Source: Chloroflexota bacterium (lineage in GTDB: Bacteria; Chloroflexota; Anaerolineae; B4-G1; SLSP01). Taken from it: a DNA stretch of 15,247 bases. Location of the stretch: assembly GCA_012798275.1 (NCBI GenBank), contig JAAZNO010000114.1, positions 1-15,247 of the forward strand, in the 5' to 3' direction. The notes under the pieces were generated by a model that had not been told where the DNA came from, ran no database searches, and worked only from the letters and a program-made list of their open reading frames with translations. A program made the translations under genes and the position numbers. Shown here one piece after another: positions 1 through 7,300 of the stretch (positions are counted from its first letter, which is position 1; the number at the start of each line of letters is the position of its first letter).

Positions 1-95
1 GCTGGACGCGGAACGGTGTGCCGACGGTGGAAAAGCTGCGAGCGCTGGGAATTGATTACCCGGAAGTGCTGGCGGTAGTGGAAAAGTATCTGTGA
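1..95 (+). CDS. C-terminal end of a probable aldehyde:ferredoxin oxidoreductase (partial)
   Basis: The reading frame is open from the left edge and ends at TGA 93-95, giving 30 C-terminal residues that start WTRNGVPTVEKLRALGI. The order W-x3-GVPT-x2-KL-x2-LGI resembles the usual C-terminus of tungsten-dependent aldehyde:ferredoxin oxidoreductases, where a GWD-x-GVPT-x-EKL-LGL ending is typical. Those enzymes oxidise aldehydes to carboxylic acids with a bis-pyranopterin tungsten cofactor and pass electrons to ferredoxin. The next gene, a ThiS/MoaD-like sulfur carrier starting 1 nt after the stop, is a frequent neighbour of AOR genes and supports the call. Only the tail is visible, so no cofactor ligand or Fe-S motif can be checked. 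Another protein with a similar tail cannot be excluded. Confidence 0.6.
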   Translation, partial: WTRNGVPTVEKLRALGIDYPEVLAVVEKYL

Positions 96-96
96 G

Positions 97-297
97 ATGA
101 TTACGCTGAACCGACGTGAAAAATTGCCGTGGCATGAAGGGTTGACGGTGCAAGATCTCCTGGAGCAGGTGAAGTTCACCTACCCGCACATCGTCGTCTC
201 GATCAATGGGACCGTGGTCAATCACGACGCCTATGCCCAAACGTTGATCCCCGATGACGCCGATGTGCGCGTCATCCATCTGATTGCCGGCGGATAA
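97..297 (+). CDS. ThiS/MoaD-like sulfur carrier protein
   Basis: This 66-residue protein has the size and pattern of the ubiquitin-like sulfur carriers ThiS and MoaD. It has an N-terminal beta pair, a central TVQDLLEQ helix, an IVVSINGTVV strand and the terminal sequence IHLIAGG. The C-terminal Gly65-Gly66 is the hallmark, because it is adenylated by an E1-like enzyme and then converted to the thiocarboxylate that donates sulfur. Its start overlaps the regulatory space of the upstream gene (stop at 93-95, ATG at 97), and there is no strong Shine-Dalgarno apart from a weak GTGAG, so translational coupling is likely. Next to a putative AOR, the likely job is sulfur donation for the molybdopterin dithiolene of the tungsten cofactor. 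A thiamine role is the alternative, but no thi gene is visible nearby. Confidence 0.8.
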   Translation: MITLNRREKLPWHEGLTVQDLLEQVKFTYPHIVVSINGTVVNHDAYAQTLIPDDADVRVIHLIAGG

Positions 298-320
298 GCT
301 CGCCGGCAAATGCCAGGAAA

Positions 321-361
321 CGTCACGGGTAATGCTTCGCGCGCGGGCATTACCCGTGACG
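321..361 (+). terminator. Hairpin terminator after the ThiS-like gene
   Basis: A perfect 15-bp stem (321-335 pairing with 347-361) encloses an 11-nt GC-rich loop. It begins 23 nt after the stop codon at 295-297. The following sequence is CATTTCAAAAGG, so the T-run is short and a classical intrinsic terminator is not perfect. Position and stem strength nevertheless make termination or 3'-end protection of the AOR-ThiS transcript the likely role. Confidence 0.75.
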
Positions 362-399
362 CATTTCAAAAGGATCGGGCGAGGGAAAAAATAAACCGA

Positions 400-427
400 T
401 TGTCAACTACCGATTCTCTGTTATAGT
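400..427 (+). promoter_or_regulatory. Sigma70-type promoter for the DUF456 gene
   Basis: TTGTCA at 400-405 and TATAGT at 422-427 are separated by 16 nt. Each differs from the consensus by a single base, and the region is AT-richer than its surroundings. Transcription would start near 434, giving a leader of about 75 nt before the ATG at 509. An inverted repeat with arms AGAGGG and CCCTCT (433-446) sits right at the expected start point and could be an operator or a 5' hairpin. Confidence 0.6.
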
Positions 428-508
428 TTGAAAGAGGGTGCCCTCTGCGGTTAACATTGAGGGTGTGACGTAAGTTCAATCTACTTAGTTGAGAGTGTAC
501 CTGACATC

Positions 509-1000
509 ATGGCAAACTGGCTGGAATCAAGCATCAAATGGATCATCCTTGCTGGCATGATCCTGGGATTAGGCGGGCTGGTCATCCCCGTTTTCCCCGG
601 CATCACCATCATCTGGGCACTGGGATTGGTTTACGGCATCTTCAGCCGCTTCGAGAGCGGGGGCGGCTGGTGGTTCGCGTTGCTCACCGTGCTGGCGGTG
701 GCGGGCTGGCTTTCCGACAATCTGCTGATGAGCGCGAAAGCCCGTCAGAGCGGCGCGCGCTGGAGCTCCATTGCCCTGGCACTGGCAGCCGGCGTGATCT
801 TCAGTCTGATCCTCACCCCGCTCGTCGGCATCGTGGGCTGTCTGGCGGCCCTCTTTGCGGCAGAATACGCGCATCGCCGCAACACCGATGAGACCCTGGT
901 GGTCGTGCGCGACATGCTCATCGGCTGGGGGTGGGCCTTTGTGGCGCGCTTCGGCCTGGGCGCGTTGATGATCGTCGCCTGGAGCATTTGGGCCTGGTGA
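509..1000 (+). CDS. DUF456-like integral membrane protein
   Basis: This 163-residue protein is almost entirely hydrophobic. Membrane segments are visible at about residues 10-28, 31-48, 55-72, 88-118 (probably two helices) and 138-160. The N-terminal GGLVIPVFPGITIIW matches the G-x2-hP-hhPG motif of the DUF456 family, followed by glycine-rich helices and the charged cytoplasmic linker AEYAHRRNTDETL (about 118-130). The family has no firmly assigned function. The ATG at 509 was chosen because the protein begins with a short amphipathic stretch before the first helix. Only a weak GAGAG lies about 13 nt upstream. It is a single-gene transcript with its own promoter and converges on the phosphodiesterase gene, so its context gives no functional clue. 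Confidence 0.75.
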   Translation: MANWLESSIKWIILAGMILGLGGLVIPVFPGITIIWALGLVYGIFSRFESGGGWWFALLTVLAVAGWLSDNLLMSAKARQSGARWSSIALALAAGVIFSLILTPLVGIVGCLAALFAAEYAHRRNTDETLVVVRDMLIGWGWAFVARFGLGALMIVAWSIWAW

Positions 1001-1001
1001 T

Positions 1002-1030
1002 CCCCTGCCCCGCGCAGCGCGGAGCAGGGG
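1002..1030. terminator. Hairpin between convergent stop codons, possible bidirectional terminator
   Basis: A 7-bp outer stem (CCCCTGC at 1002-1008 with GCAGGGG at 1024-1030) continues after one mismatch into a 5-bp GC stem (1010-1014 with 1018-1022) and a 3-nt loop. It fills exactly the space between the plus-strand stop (998-1000) and the minus-strand stop (1031-1033). There is no T-tract on either side, so factor-assisted termination or mRNA end protection in both directions is more likely than a simple intrinsic terminator. Confidence 0.55.
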
Positions 1031-2725
1031 CTACGCCGAATAGCGCGCCTTGAACCAGCAATACAACGCCTCCGGGCTGTCCAGCTCCGGCATCTCGCCC
1101 TCGAGCGCCGCCGGATAGATGAGGAAAGGCTCATCCTGGCCGCCTCCGAGACTGCCGTGCGTCGCGTATTGCTCCTCAAAGGTGATCACCTCACCGGTCT
1201 CCAGGAGCCGTCCCAGCAACACCAGGTCGCCGGACGTGGGCAGCTGCAGCAAATGGCGCAGCTCGCGCAGCACATACTCCCGATCGGCAAACGCCTCCAG
1301 GGGATCGGGACCTTGCAGCTCCGTCTTTTCGTCGGCGACCGTCAATACCCCGCCCTTGCGTCCCAGAACGACGACCTGACCGGTATCGCGTCCGGCAACG
1401 AGCTCGATGCCCTCATGCCCCACCAGTCGCCCCATGAATTCTGCATACAACAGCGTCACTTCCGGCAAATCCATCTGATGGGCGGCGACGCGGAAATACA
1501 CATGCGCTAAGGGCCCCGAAGCCTGAACGACCACGTCGCTTCCCAAATTCCAATCGTAGGCCAGTTCCTGCGGCGAGAGATAGGCCAACAACGGCCGTCG
1601 CACCATGTGCACGAGGCGCCGGATCCACGGCGGCAAACGCTGCTCGGAATCCCGCAACACCGTGATGAGATAGCGCGCGCGGAGGGCGCGTGCCGCCGCG
1701 GCATCCATCTCACCGGCATCGAAACTCACATCCAGGTGCACCCCCTGCGCCACAAATTCACCCAGCGTCTGCCCGAAGCGAACGCGAAAAGGAATCGCCG
1801 GAGCCATGCCGTGGTCCGAGAGGATAAAAATATCATAGCTGGCGCCAGGGCTGGCGCGCCCCAATTTCTCGATTTCCTCAAGCCGGGCGTCAATCCAGTG
1901 CAGCACCCACAGGGCCTCACGGTGAAGCAGCCCATGGGCATGCGCCATTTCATCGTAGCCGTTGAAATTCGCGTACATCCTGGGGACGCCGCGATAGAGG
2001 TCGAGCAGCACACAGAAGGTCATGAATTCGGTCAGGGTGGCATCAGCCGCAGCATCGAGGAGTGAGCGCAGCAGGGATAACGGCACCAGCAACGTCTTCC
2101 AATGTCGCAGGCCGGCCCAGACGCGCCGCCCAAAACGCACCAGGGTGTAATGGAGCAGCCGGAGCACACGCAGGGGACGTAAAAGGAAGCTCAACAACAG
2201 CCCCGTGCCCTCCAGGTAGCCCTGCAGCTGCCGTCCGAAGACCCGCGAGACCGTAAACACGGCGTGCTCGGCTTCCCCGCTTAACAAGCTGGTGTAGACC
2301 CCCCCGCCGACCAGCAGGCCATCATGCGCGGTGCTGAGACTTTCCTCCAGGGCGCGCATGTGATCAGGACGGTGTGAAGTGACCGGCGCACCCGCCGCCT
2401 TGTTGTACCAGCGAAACCCCGGCGCGGTACGAGCGCCGTAGAAGAAGCCGGATTGGATCGCGGTCGTGGTCGAGGGCAGGCCGCAACGCCACCGGCGCAG
2501 CCGATACTCCCCCTGTTGCAACAGCCGTGCCAGATGCGGCATGTCACCCCGCTCAAGCACTTCCTGCAGCGCCGAAAAAGCCAGCGCGTCAATCTGAAGC
2601 ACCACAAAAGCCCGTGTCGCCGGCGGCGGCGTCTCGAGGCCCGCCACAGCTCGCTGAAAGCGCAGCCGGTAGAGGAATTCAACGAAACGATGACGAAGAT
2701 TGCGGAACCACTGTGCAAGATTCAT
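1031..2725 (-). CDS. Alkaline phosphatase superfamily protein (type I phosphodiesterase/nucleotide pyrophosphatase-like)
   Basis: The 564-residue protein carries the metal-binding scaffold of the alkaline phosphatase superfamily: Asp46 in VVLQIDALA, a nucleophile region LPSTTT (residues 83-88, Thr87 the best candidate), Asp258 and His262 in NGYDEMAHAHG, Asp304-His305 in LSDHGM, and His523 in THGSLGG. This set indicates a two-metal hydrolase acting on a phosphodiester, pyrophosphate or related ester; the substrate cannot be read from sequence. Between the nucleophile and the YDEMAH motif is a basic, hydrophobic stretch (about 175-240) without charged active-site residues, which may contact membrane lipids. 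No signal peptide is seen; the N-terminus is amphipathic and basic. The ATG at 2723-2725 lacks a clear Shine-Dalgarno. It diverges from the PHP gene across 64 bp, so the two may be co-regulated. Confidence 0.8.
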   Translation of the reverse strand: MNLAQWFRNLRHRFVEFLYRLRFQRAVAGLETPPPATRAFVVLQIDALAFSALQEVLERGDMPHLARLLQQGEYRLRRWRCGLPSTTTAIQSGFFYGARTAPGFRWYNKAAGAPVTSHRPDHMRALEESLSTAHDGLLVGGGVYTSLLSGEAEHAVFTVSRVFGRQLQGYLEGTGLLLSFLLRPLRVLRLLHYTLVRFGRRVWAGLRHWKTLLVPLSLLRSLLDAAADATLTEFMTFCVLLDLYRGVPRMYANFNGYDEMAHAHGLLHREALWVLHWIDARLEEIEKLGRASPGASYDIFILSDHGMAPAIPFRVRFGQTLGEFVAQGVHLDVSFDAGEMDAAAARALRARYLITVLRDSEQRLPPWIRRLVHMVRRPLLAYLSPQELAYDWNLGSDVVVQASGPLAHVYFRVAAHQMDLPEVTLLYAEFMGRLVGHEGIELVAGRDTGQVVVLGRKGGVLTVADEKTELQGPDPLEAFADREYVLRELRHLLQLPTSGDLVLLGRLLETGEVITFEEQYATHGSLGGGQDEPFLIYPAALEGEMPELDSPEALYCWFKARYSA

Positions 2726-2753
2726 ACGCTGGGTCTGGGCTCTGGCACGAGAG

Positions 2754-2781
2754 TTGACAACCTGCCCGTTGGCAGTAAGAT
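2754..2781 (+). promoter_or_regulatory. Promoter of the PHP-domain gene, possibly giving a leaderless transcript
   Basis: A consensus -35 TTGACA (2754-2759) is followed after 16 nt by TAAGAT (2776-2781, four of six consensus bases). The ATG of the PHP gene begins at 2790, only 8 nt after this -10 element, so transcription should start at or within about 2 nt of the ATG. The spacer contains the small palindrome CTGCC-N4-GGCAG (2762-2775), which could bind a regulator of the divergent pair. Confidence 0.5.
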
Positions 2782-2789
2782 GAAGGCCT

Positions 2790-3851
2790 ATGGAAAATTA
2801 CCGCGAATATGCAGGCAACCTTCATATTCACAGCGTTTACTCCGACGGCTCCGGGCGACATGCCGAAATCGCCGAGGCCGCCGCCGCTGCCGGGCTGAAT
2901 TTCGTCATCGTCACCGATCACAACGTGCGTGTGGAAGGACTCGAAGGCTACTACGGGCGCGTGCTCCTGCTGATAGGCGAAGAGGCCCACAATAGCCGCC
3001 GCCGTCCCCAGGCCAATCACCTGTTGATCTATGGCGCGCAGCAGGAACTGGCGCCCTACACCTTCGGCAGTGCCCAAACGCTCATCCAGAAAGCCGGCGA
3101 ATGCCAGGGCATCTGCTACCTCGCACATCCCATCGAACGCAGCAGCCCGCTGGGGGAAGATTTCGACGCCATTCCCTGGACGGACTGGCCCATCGAGGGC
3201 ATCACCGGCCTGGAAATCTGGAACTACATGTCGGAGTTCAAGGGCCTGCTCTGGTCTCATCTCGCGGCGTTGATCTATGCTCTGCTCCCCGATTGGGGCA
3301 TTCGAGGCCCCTATCGAGCGACCCTGCGACTGTGGGACGAGCTGCTAAGCAAGGGCGCGCGCCTGGCGGCGCTCGGCGGCGCCGACGCGCACGCTGGCCT
3401 GTACAAAATGGCCGGCCTGCAGCGAGTGGTCTTCCCCTATGCCTATCTTTTCCGTTGCGTCAACACGCACATCCTCACCGATGGCCCGCTGACCGGCGAG
3501 GAAAGCCGGGATCGCCGCCTGATTTATGACGCCCTGCGCGCGGGGCGCACCTGGGCGGGCTACGACCTGCCCTACCCCACACATGGCTTTCAATTCCTCG
3601 CCCGCAGCGGCGCCGCGCGGCGCACGATGGGCGAAGAGCTCAAACGGCTGGGCGCCGTGACGCTGGAAGTCAGCGTGCCGGCAAAAGGCGAAATCCGTCT
3701 GTTGCGCGATGGACGACTGGTCAGCAAGAAGACGGACACCGGGCTCAGCTACACGTCGGCAGAAGCCGGCATCTATCGCGTCGAAGTTTACCGACACTTC
3801 CGGGGTCGGCGCGTCGGATGGATTTTCTCCAGCCCCATTTATATCAGCTAA
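2790..3851 (+). CDS. PHP-domain metal-dependent phosphoesterase
   Basis: This 353-residue protein contains the metal ligands of the PHP fold: LHIHSVYSDGSG (His12, His14, Asp19), VTDHN (Asp43, His44), GEEAHN (Glu64, His67), AHP (His113) and GGADAH (Asp199, His201). The family includes trinuclear-metal phosphoesterases such as histidinol phosphatases, polymerase-associated PHP domains and the YciV/RnaAM 3',5'-nucleotide phosphatases. The opening, with a short strand then LHIHSVYSDG, is like the stand-alone PHP hydrolases. After the catalytic part (about 1-260) comes a roughly 90-residue region rich in beta strands, with sequence such as GEIRLLRDGRLVSKKTDTG. It resembles the accessory beta-sandwich found in secreted or sugar-related PHP proteins. 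No signal peptide is seen. The start has no Shine-Dalgarno, which fits the leaderless promoter proposed just upstream. Substrate unknown. Confidence 0.85.
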   Translation: MENYREYAGNLHIHSVYSDGSGRHAEIAEAAAAAGLNFVIVTDHNVRVEGLEGYYGRVLLLIGEEAHNSRRRPQANHLLIYGAQQELAPYTFGSAQTLIQKAGECQGICYLAHPIERSSPLGEDFDAIPWTDWPIEGITGLEIWNYMSEFKGLLWSHLAALIYALLPDWGIRGPYRATLRLWDELLSKGARLAALGGADAHAGLYKMAGLQRVVFPYAYLFRCVNTHILTDGPLTGEESRDRRLIYDALRAGRTWAGYDLPYPTHGFQFLARSGAARRTMGEELKRLGAVTLEVSVPAKGEIRLLRDGRLVSKKTDTGLSYTSAEAGIYRVEVYRHFRGRRVGWIFSSPIYIS

Positions 3852-3868
3852 CCTCTGCCATACGCAAG

Positions 3869-3910
3869 CAATCGGGTTCGTGAAAGGGCACCCTGTCACG
3901 AACCCGATTG
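3869..3910 (+). terminator. Strong hairpin terminator between PHP gene and ferredoxin gene
   Basis: A perfect 15-bp stem (3869-3883 with 3896-3910) and 12-nt loop are followed by TTTTC, starting 17 nt after the PHP stop codon. This is a good intrinsic terminator for the plus strand. The flank on the other side (CTTGCG when read on the minus strand) is less T-rich, but the stem could also stop or protect the ferredoxin transcript, whose stop lies 23 nt away. Confidence 0.85.
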
Positions 3911-3933
3911 TTTTCAAATAACCCAGGGAAACC

Positions 3934-4200
3934 TTAGATCAGATCCGCCCCCGGACCGCTCTCATAAAACTTGGCGTTCTTCTTAATATCATCCTGATAG
4001 GCGTCCGGCACGTCCTCCTCCGGGAAGATGGCCTCATTAGGGCACTCCGCAGCGCAGGCGCCGCAATCAATGCAGGTATCAGGGTTGATATAGTAAGTAG
4101 GCCAGTCCTTGTTGTCATCCACAAAGTGAATTGATTCCGTGGGGCACACCTCCACACAAGCGCCTACCCGTTCACAAATGCGAGTGATTACGTACGGCAT
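3934..4200 (-). CDS. Seven-cysteine ferredoxin, probably [3Fe-4S][4Fe-4S]
   Basis: An 88-residue small electron carrier. Cys9, Cys15 and Cys19 (CERVGACVEVCP) are followed by the classical CIDCGACAAECP with Cys43, Cys46, Cys49 and Cys53. With seven cysteines and no fourth one in the first motif, the pattern matches bacterial 7Fe ferredoxins: a [3Fe-4S] cluster on Cys9/15/53 and a [4Fe-4S] cluster on Cys19/43/46/49 by analogy. The first spacing is C-x5-C, shorter than the C-x7-C of well-known Azotobacter-type ferredoxins. The tail after residue 60 is acidic. Translation start is fixed by AGGAGGT six nt before the ATG. It is transcribed alone from its own strong promoter. Electron delivery to the AOR-like enzyme at the left edge is possible but unproven. 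Confidence 0.92.
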   Translation of the reverse strand: MPYVITRICERVGACVEVCPTESIHFVDDNKDWPTYYINPDTCIDCGACAAECPNEAIFPEEDVPDAYQDDIKKNAKFYESGPGADLI

Positions 4201-4206
4201 GATTCT

Positions 4207-4213
4207 ACCTCCT
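4207..4213 (-). promoter_or_regulatory. Shine-Dalgarno of the ferredoxin gene
   Basis: On the minus strand the sequence is AGGAGGT, a full anti-16S match, 6 nt before the ATG at 4198-4200. It is the strongest ribosome binding site in the window, as expected for an abundant small ferredoxin. Confidence 0.9.
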
Positions 4214-4269
4214 GTGAATTATCTGAAAATGCACTCCTTGCCTGGGGCTGTCCCGCCAGCAATGTCCCC

Positions 4270-4298
4270 ATTGTACAACGAAGAGTCAGCACTGTCAA
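4270..4298 (-). promoter_or_regulatory. Near-consensus sigma70 promoter of the ferredoxin gene
   Basis: Read on the minus strand, TTGACA (4293-4298) and TACAAT (4270-4275) are exactly 17 nt apart: a perfect -35 box and a five-of-six -10 box. Start of transcription is expected near 4262-4264, leaving a leader of about 60 nt before the ATG. The promoter lies just downstream of the giant kinase gene (stop at 4324-4326) on the same strand. Confidence 0.85.
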
Positions 4299-4314
4299 GA
4301 AAGGTTGGCAGTGC
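4289..4314 (-). terminator. Inverted repeat over the ferredoxin -35 box: terminator of the kinase operon or operator
   Basis: The arms 4289-4298 and 4305-4314 form a 10-bp stem (nine Watson-Crick pairs and one G-U in RNA) with a 6-nt loop. The structure starts about 10 nt after the kinase stop codon, so it may end the long operon transcript, though the sequence after it is only moderately T-rich. The same arm contains the entire -35 hexamer of the ferredoxin promoter, so a DNA-binding regulator is the alternative reading. Confidence 0.5.
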
Positions 4315-4323
4315 AACAAAGCC

Positions 4324-7300
4324 TCACCGATGGGTATCTTGACGCGCCGGGCCCAACCGCGCCAACGCCGCTGCCACATCCTCTAAGAGGCGCTCCTGGT
4401 CAAAGAGGCCCTTCTGCAACAGAGCCTGCACCCGCACCGTCAAGGCGGCCCGCTCAGCCGCACTGAGTTCCTTGGCCGTGGCAACGATGACGGGAATATC
4501 GCAGGTCTCCGGGCGCGCCTTCATGTTCTCCAGGACGGCGAAGCCATCCACGTCGGGCATCATCAGGTCGAGCACTACCAGGTCGGGCGGCGACAGAGCC
4601 AGATCCGCAATCGCTTCCACGCCGTTGCTGGCAGTAGCGACGATGTAGCCAGCATCAGCCAATATACGTTCAAGCAGGTTCCGATCATCTGGATTGTCGT
4701 CCACCACCAGCACATGCGTCTTGGTAAGGTCATGGGAAAGCCGGGCCAACGCGCTCAACAAATCTTGCTCCAGAATAGGCTTCACCAGATAGTCCGCCAC
4801 GCCCATACTGAGGCCTTTGTCGCGCTCGGCGAGGATAGAGCACACGATCACGGGAATATTGCGGGTGAGCGGATCGGATTTGAGATCACGAATCACCTCC
4901 CAGCCACTGCGATCCGGCATCAAAATGTCCAGGGTGATGGCATACGGCTTGAGGCGTTTGGCCTCCTCCACCACGCGGTCGCCACGTGTGAGGCCCACAA
5001 CCCGGTATCCCTGCTTGCTCAGATACCGTCGGAACAGCGTGATCACGCCGGCGTCGTCATCCACGGTCAACACCAGCAATCCCTTGGAGTCCTCGCCCTC
5101 GGAGCGGGGAGCGCGGACGGGCCATTCTTCCTCAGCGGGCTTTTCTGCCGGCGGGCCGGCGATGGGCAATTTCACATAGAAGGTCGAGCCGACGCCCAGC
5201 TCGCTCTCAAACCAGATCGAACCGCCATGGGCTTCGACAAACCGCTTGCTTACCGGCAGCCCCAGTCCCGTGCCTCCAAAGCGCCGCGATGAGGAGGAAT
5301 CCACCTGCTCAAAGGGGGTGAACACCGCGCCATAGCGGTCCCTGGGAATCCCTACACCGGAGTCCTGCACGGCAATCGTGACCCATTCCTCGTCCGCCCA
5401 CGCCGACAGCGAGATGAAGCCCTGCTCGGTGAATTTGGCGGCATTGCCCACCAGGTTCAACAACACCTGGCGTATCCGCCGGCTATCAGCGATGATCGTG
5501 GGCAGGGCTTCGGGCAGCTGCTGCTGCAGCTCGATCGGCTTGTCCTTGACCAGAGCAATCGAGGTTGACATCACCCCCCGAATAATCTCCATCAAGTCTG
5601 TTGGCTCGAAGGTGTACTCCATCTTACCCGCTTCGATCTTGGATTGATCGAGGATGTCGTTGATCAATTCCAGCAAGTGCCGTCCGCTCTGATAGATCGC
5701 CTCCAGGTCTGTCTTCTGCAGATCGGTAATCGGGCCGTCAATCCCCTTGAGGATCACCCGTGAAAAGCCGATGATGGAGTTGAGGGGCGTGCGCAACTCG
5801 TGCGACATGTTCGCCAGGAATTCGCTCTTCAGGCGGTCAACCTCCTTGAGTTTTTCCGCCGTCTCCTGGGCTTCCTGGTACAGCTGCGCGTTTTCCAGCG
5901 CCACGCCGATGTTCACCGCGGCGTTGCGCAAGAAGGCCGTCTCATTCTCGTCAATGGCCGGATGTCCGCGCTGCTGTCCCAGCACCAGCACCCCCAACAC
6001 CTCGTCACGGATCAGCACGGGGAGCACGAGGAGCTCCTCCAGATCGAGCGCCGTACGATAGACATCGAAGGGACTCACCAATCCCGGTGAGGACGTAAAG
6101 TTCCACCGATAATCGAGCTTTGACAACACCGCTTCGGTCAACTCCGGGACATCTTCGGGCACAAACCGCTCCTGAGGCCCTTCCACGACCAGCGCCGAAC
6201 CGTCAAAACGGTACACAGCCGCAGCTTCAAGCACTCCACCGCGGTAGACCCAGTAGAGGGCCGGCATTTCAAGCCGTTGCGCGATCAGCTGTGTCGTGTC
6301 ATGGACCAGATCGTCAGGATCGAGGCTGGCGGAGGCGGTGCTCATCACTTCATTGAGCAGGGCGCGACGTTCGGCCTCCTGCCGCGTCGTCTCCAACAGG
6401 AACAGGTTCTCCAACGCTACGGAGGTGTTGCGTGTCAGCGTGGCATAGAAGCGCAATTCCTCAGGGGTGAACTCATGCGGCTCTTTCGTGTAGACGAGAA
6501 TGGTGCCGTAAAGCATCCCGCGCACCCGCAGCTGGAAAGCCACAAAGCCGCGCACCTTCAAATACTCGAACATGCCCCGGATTTCCGGACCGAACCGCGA
6601 CTCCTGATCAATATTCGGGCATATAAACGCGCCCTCACCCTCCAGGGATGTATACACCGCCCGCCAGTACAACAGCGGATAGACATTACCCGCTGCCACG
6701 GCTTGCCCTTCGCGCGCCCAACCATCTACCACACGCAGCTGCGCCGGATTGTCCAGCGGCTCGAAAAGCCCTACCGACACCCGTTCTGACTCCGGACGAC
6801 GGCTGAGGCCCTCGATCACCGCGTGGAAGATGTCCGCCTCGGTGTGCGCCTCGGTGATCTTCTGTCCCACCTCATACAGGGTCGTGGTCTCGGTCAGCAC
6901 CGACGTCGTCTGCTCAAACAACAGCCGGTTTTCCAAGGCCATGCCGACCTGCTCGCGCACCGCCTGAAGCAGCTCCAGATCCTCCTCCGACCAACCCGCC
7001 TCCGGCGTCTCGAGCGTGGTATCCACCCCCAAAACCCCCAAGGGTTCGCCCAGCGGCGAGGTGATAGGCGCCAGCACAAAGGCCCCCTGATCGTCCTGTC
7101 GCTGCACCATCTCCCCGTGCGTCAGGTCGGCCAGCGCTAACGCTTCACGTTGCCGCCACAGCTGGCTCACTTCATCCGCCGGTTCCGAGCCGGATTCCAG
7201 CAACGGAACCAGGCGGGCCGCATCGTAGGCATATCCTACCACTGTCTGTCCGCGCACATAGTGGGCCCAGGCTTCACCGGTAAGTTCGCGTTGCAGACGC

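Noticed and set aside
298..508. A small gene between the ThiS-like and DUF456 genes
   Set aside because: The 211-bp gap is filled by a hairpin, a promoter and a leader with no convincing open frame.
435..3894. The 10-mer AGGGTGCCCT at 435-444 is the reverse complement of 3885-3894 in the terminator loop
   Set aside because: Many 10-mer matches are expected by chance in 15 kb, and both are parts of unrelated small palindromes.
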